Of a DNA stretch of 9,135 nucleotides, positions 6,818-9,135 are shown in pieces. Within the stretch, counting starts at the first letter, position 1. The number at the start of each line of letters is the position of its first letter. The notes below the pieces were generated by a model. It did not search any database. It was given only the letters and a program-made list of their open reading frames with translations, and was not told the DNA's origin. Made by a program: the position numbers and the translations under genes. The DNA comes from JBKHYG01 sp046565595. Its GTDB lineage: Bacteria > Actinomycetota > AC-67. Location of the stretch: contig JBKHYG010000133.1 of the NCBI GenBank assembly GCA_046565595.1, positions 1-9,135 on the forward strand. The letters run 5' to 3'.

Positions 6818-6842
6818 GTTCGCAGTTGCGAACTGTTTGCAA
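6818..6842. promoter_or_regulatory. Candidate Zur/Fur-family operator, three half-sites
   Basis: In the 55-bp gap between the regulator and znuA there are three GTTYGCA half-sites: forward at 6818-6824, reverse at 6827-6833 and forward at 6835-6841. The first pair forms a perfect 16-bp palindrome, GTTCGCAGTTGCGAAC (6818-6833). The middle and last form a 17-bp dyad, TTGCGAACTGTTTGCAA (6826-6842), with an 8-1-8 arrangement and one mismatched pair. Fur-family proteins bind short inverted repeats of this general 7-1-7 type. If znuA is leaderless, the two dyads lie around -29 to -53, over the -35 region, which suits repression. No similar sites are visible upstream of the regulator, glpX or bioA. 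The match to Zur is inferred from position, not from a known consensus. Confidence 0.6.
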
Positions 6843-6844
6843 AA

Positions 6845-7261
6845 CTAGCGGCAGTCCTTGCAGAGGCCCGTCATCGCGAAGTGGTTCAGATCGAGCTCGA
6901 ACCCCGTCTTGGCGGCCACGGCCCGGCCAAAGGGCTCGAGAGCTGCGGGCGGCACCTGCTGAACCTCGCCACACTGGCTGCACACCAGGTGATGATGCCC
7001 CTCCCTGGCTGGGGTCCAGGTAGCGGCTTCGTGGCCTAGGTGAGCATGCTCGACCAGCCCCAGGGACTCCAACATCTGCAGCGTCCGATAGACCGTCGCC
7101 AGGTTCACCCGGCTCATCGAACGCCTGACCCGCGCGTGCACCTCCTCGGCCGTTAGATGCTTGCCTTTCGAGGCGAACAATGCGCGTACGACGACCTCGC
7201 GCTGGGGTGTCATCCTGACGCCTCTGCGAGCCAGCGCCTCTAGGGCCTCCTTCGCGGTCAT
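6845..7261 (-). CDS. zur: Fur-family metalloregulator, probably zinc uptake regulator Zur
   Basis: This is a DNA-binding metal sensor, expected to repress zinc-uptake genes when zinc is plentiful. The 138-residue length is typical of the family. Residues about 15-70 form the winged helix with MTPQREVV (17-24) and the recognition helix region TVYRTLQMLESLGLV (56-70). The dimerisation half holds the HHH motif at 89-91 and two structural-zinc pairs, C94-x2-C97 and C134-x2-C137, with His127 nearby as a sensory-site candidate. Family membership is certain. Zur rather than Fur or Mur is inferred because znuA follows 55 bp downstream on the same strand with a palindromic operator between. ATG 7261 lacks a clear Shine-Dalgarno and has a TAGCGT hexamer 9 nt upstream. 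It is divergent from glpX across a 57-bp gap. Confidence 0.88.
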   Translation of the reverse strand: MTAKEALEALARRGVRMTPQREVVVRALFASKGKHLTAEEVHARVRRSMSRVNLATVYRTLQMLESLGLVEHAHLGHEAATWTPAREGHHHLVCSQCGEVQQVPPAALEPFGRAVAAKTGFELDLNHFAMTGLCKDCR

Positions 7262-7270
7262 GTCGCCCGA

Positions 7271-7276
7271 ACGCTA
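7271..7276 (-). promoter_or_regulatory. Candidate -10 hexamer of the Fur-family gene (TAGCGT)
   Basis: TAGCGT on the minus strand ends 9 nt before the regulator's ATG, predicting a leader of about 2 nt or none. It is one strand of the perfect palindrome ACGCTAGCGT (7271-7280), whose other strand supplies the glpX hexamer. Confidence 0.45.
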
Positions 7277-7280
7277 GCGT
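7275..7280 (+). promoter_or_regulatory. Candidate -10 hexamer of glpX (TAGCGT)
   Basis: TAGCGT on the plus strand overlaps the regulator's hexamer by two bases within the palindrome ACGCTAGCGT. A start of transcription about 7 nt downstream, near 7288, would give a leader of about 31 nt containing a Shine-Dalgarno, AAAGGAAG at 7302-7309, upstream of the glpX ATG at 7319. Confidence 0.45.
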
Positions 7281-7318
7281 GGGCGCAGGTTCAAGAGACC
7301 GAAAGGAAGCAACCGGAT

Positions 7319-8329
7319 ATGCCTCGAGGAGAAGTCGTGGTTCCCGACCGGAACCTCGCACTCGACATAGTTAGGACCACCGAAGCCGCCGCTCTGGCCG
7401 CGGCCCGATGGGCCGGGCGCGGCGACAAGAACGCAGCCGACGGCGCAGCCGTTGACGCCATGCGGCTGATGTTCAACACCGTACCTGTCGACGGAGTGGT
7501 CGTCATCGGCGAAGGGGAGAAGGACGAAGCCCCGATGCTCTACAACGGCGAGAAGGTCGGCACCGGAGAGGGGCCGGCGGTGGATGTCGCGGTCGACCCG
7601 ATCGACGGGACCGGACTGACCAGCCGTGGACAAGAGAACGCGTTGGCCGTCGTGGCGGTCTCGCCGCGCGGAACCATGTACGACCCTGGTCCTGCCTTCT
7701 ACATGGAGAAGATCGCGGTCGGAGCAGAGGCAGCCGACGCCGTGGATCTGAACGCCCCCATCGAAGACAATGTGAAGGCGGTCGCCAAGGCCAAGGGCCT
7801 GGCGGTGAAGGATGTGACCGTCACCGTCCTCGACCGACCGCGCCATGCCGATGCGATCAAACGGATCCGTGAACTAGGCGCTCGAGTCAAGTTGATCACC
7901 GACGGCGATGTGGCCGGCGCGATCGTTGCTGCCTGGCCGCACCTTGGTGTGGACATGCTCTACGGGATCGGAGGAACACCCGAAGGGGTGATCGCCGCAG
8001 CCGCCTTGAAATGTCTGGACGGGCAGATACTGGGACGCTTATGGCCGCAGGACGACGCCGAGCGGAACAAGATGCTGGATGCGGGCTGCGATCTTGAACA
8101 GATCCTCACGATCGACGATCTGGTCGCCGGGGACGATGTCTTCTTCGCTTGCACAGGCGTGACCGACGGTGTCCTGGTTCAAGGGGTTCGCTATCGAACC
8201 GGAGGCGCGACCAGCGAGAGCATCGTGATGCGAACGCGCAGCGGGACGATCCGCCGCGTGCATAGCGAACATCACTTCGAGAAGCTGTCCAAGATCTCGC
8301 GCGTCCCCTACGGCGCGCAGGTCGAGTAG
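7319..8329 (+). CDS. glpX: Class II fructose-1,6-bisphosphatase GlpX
   Basis: This enzyme hydrolyses fructose 1,6-bisphosphate to fructose 6-phosphate, the committed step of gluconeogenesis, in the cytosol with divalent metal ions. The 336-residue product has the family's usual length. Diagnostic segments are IGEGEKDEAPMLYNGE (63-78), DPIDGT (93-98), LDRPRH (171-176), TDGDVAGAI (194-202) and GIGGTPEGVIAAAALKCLDG (216-235); together they hold the metal-binding acidic residues and the phosphate-binding loop. The ATG at 7319 is preceded by AAAGGAAG. It stands alone on the plus strand, divergent from the Fur-family gene and convergent with the HAD phosphatase, whose stop codon is 2 bp away. No metabolic link to its neighbours is apparent. 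Identification is secure. Confidence 0.96.
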   Translation: MPRGEVVVPDRNLALDIVRTTEAAALAAARWAGRGDKNAADGAAVDAMRLMFNTVPVDGVVVIGEGEKDEAPMLYNGEKVGTGEGPAVDVAVDPIDGTGLTSRGQENALAVVAVSPRGTMYDPGPAFYMEKIAVGAEAADAVDLNAPIEDNVKAVAKAKGLAVKDVTVTVLDRPRHADAIKRIRELGARVKLITDGDVAGAIVAAWPHLGVDMLYGIGGTPEGVIAAAALKCLDGQILGRLWPQDDAERNKMLDAGCDLEQILTIDDLVAGDDVFFACTGVTDGVLVQGVRYRTGGATSESIVMRTRSGTIRRVHSEHHFEKLSKISRVPYGAQVE

Positions 8330-8331
8330 GG

Positions 8332-9135
8332 CTAGCGGACCCACCACCGGCGTCGCTGCCGCATCAGTTCGCGCATCTGTCGAGCCTTCATCCACGAGCC
8401 CAGAGCGAATCCGCCCGCGAACAGCCCAGCCGCGCCGGCCGCGCTCGGTATGCCGATCAGCAGCGCACGGCGCTTGGCGCGCAACTCGAAGATCGGCCAG
8501 CCCCTGGTCCGTGCGATGCGCTTCAGTTCCGCATCCGGGTTCACCGCGTTCGGGCGTCCGACCAACTCGAGCAATGGAAGGTCGTTCTTCGAGTCCGAGT
8601 ACGCGAAGGAAGCCAGCAGGTTGATGTCCCGCTCGTCCGCCAGCGCCGCGGCTGCCTTCGCCTTCTCCTCGGCGTGCAACATGCGTCCGGTCAATCGTCC
8701 GGTGTAGACGCCATCGTCGTCTACCTCTGCTGTCGTCCCGCGGGCTCCGGTCATCCCGAGCCCTACCGCGATCGCTTCGGCGAGCTCCTGAGGTGCGGCG
8801 GTGAGCAGCCAGGTCTCTTCGCCGCGTTCACGATGTTCGGCGATCTGCCGCGCGATGTCCTCGTAGACGCGCGGCAGGATCCGTTCCTCTGCTACCTCTC
8901 GTCCAAGCGCGGCGAGTTCGTCACGATGCCTGCCGGCTACCAATGCGAGAGCTTGCTCGGACACGCCGCCGCTGAACTCCATGTCCTCCTTCCCGCTCAG
9001 GCGGAAACGGAACTGGCCCCACGCCCAGCCGAACATCTGGCGGACACGAACGAAGTCGCGGTCGTACAGGCCTCGCGCCATCAGGAACAGCGAAGAGCCA
9101 GGGATGAGCGTCTTGTCGCAATCGAAGAATGCTGC
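8332..9135 (-). CDS. HAD-IB family phosphatase with C-terminal membrane anchor (5' end cut)
   Basis: The frame stays open to the right edge, so the true start is outside the window; 267 residues are visible and probably only a few are missing. Catalytic motif I is FFDCDKTLIPGSS (visible residues 3-15) with Asp5 as the nucleophile and Asp7 as the acid/base. Motif II is LLTAAP with Thr112, motif III is Lys158 in AEEKAKAA, and motif IV is SDSKNDLPLL with Asp181 and Asp185, followed by GRPNAVNPDAELKRIARTRGWPI. This pattern matches the SerB-like HAD-IB subgroup, which removes phosphate from small molecules; the substrate is unknown. After the catalytic domain, residues about 225-248 form one hydrophobic helix, followed by a very basic tail (KARQMRELMRQRRRWWVR). 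That would tether the enzyme to the membrane with the tail facing inward or at the lipid surface (inference). It ends 2 bp from the glpX stop. Confidence 0.88.
   Translation of the reverse strand, partial: AAFFDCDKTLIPGSSLFLMARGLYDRDFVRVRQMFGWAWGQFRFRLSGKEDMEFSGGVSEQALALVAGRHRDELAALGREVAEERILPRVYEDIARQIAEHRERGEETWLLTAAPQELAEAIAVGLGMTGARGTTAEVDDDGVYTGRLTGRMLHAEEKAKAAAALADERDINLLASFAYSDSKNDLPLLELVGRPNAVNPDAELKRIARTRGWPIFELRAKRRALLIGIPSAAGAAGLFAGGFALGSWMKARQMRELMRQRRRWWVR

Noticed and set aside
6820..6835. Intrinsic terminator after the Fur-family gene
   Set aside because: The palindrome could fold as GTTCGC-AACT-GCGAAC in RNA, but no T-run follows, and its position over the znuA -35 region fits an operator better.
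1..9135. tRNA, rRNA, riboswitch, insertion sequence or defence system
   Set aside because: Gaps between genes are short (2-134 bp), and I saw no cloverleaf, transposase, terminal inverted repeat or defence-associated domain.

Overview
The window is a gene-dense, high-GC piece of a bacterial chromosome, by eye a little over 60% G+C. It most resembles Actinomycetota: a GlpX-type fructose-1,6-bisphosphatase, frequent GTG/TTG starts, short overlapping operons, and several genes with no Shine-Dalgarno sequence but an actinobacterial-type TANNNT hexamer just upstream of the start codon. The class cannot be fixed from this sequence alone. I see no mobile element, RNA gene, CRISPR array or defence-like locus.

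Layout. (1) 1-825, plus strand: the C-terminal part of a flavin-dependent sulfide:quinone-reductase-like oxidoreductase; its start lies outside the window. (2) 826-959: a convergent intergenic gap filled by two 56-bp tandem repeats and a third, internally deleted copy. (3) 960-7261, minus strand: seven genes in one direction. In transcription order they are a Fur-family regulator (probably Zur), znuA, znuC, znuB, bioA, bioF and bioD. (4) 7319-8329, plus strand: glpX, divergent from the regulator. (5) 8332-9135, minus strand: a HAD-IB phosphatase with a C-terminal membrane anchor, cut by the window edge at its N-terminus and convergent with glpX at a 2-bp gap.

How the genes work together. The regulator would sense zinc and control the znuACB uptake transporter. 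Its likely operator is a set of three GTTYGCA half-sites directly upstream of znuA. bioA, bioF and bioD encode the last steps from pimeloyl thioester plus alanine to dethiobiotin; bioB is not in this window. znuA-znuC, znuC-znuB, bioA-bioF and bioF-bioD all overlap at stop/start codons, so translational coupling is likely. A 26-bp gap with its own candidate promoter separates znuB from bioA. glpX is a gluconeogenic enzyme that shares a compact divergent promoter region with the regulator.

The most interesting signals are regulatory. They are the three-half-site operator, a perfect 10-bp palindrome that supplies overlapping -10 hexamers to both the regulator and glpX, and an identical -10 to start-codon spacing at znuA and bioA that suggests leaderless mRNAs. 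The truncating 56-bp tandem repeat is the main structural oddity. The coding content belongs to known families, and I do not claim a new system.
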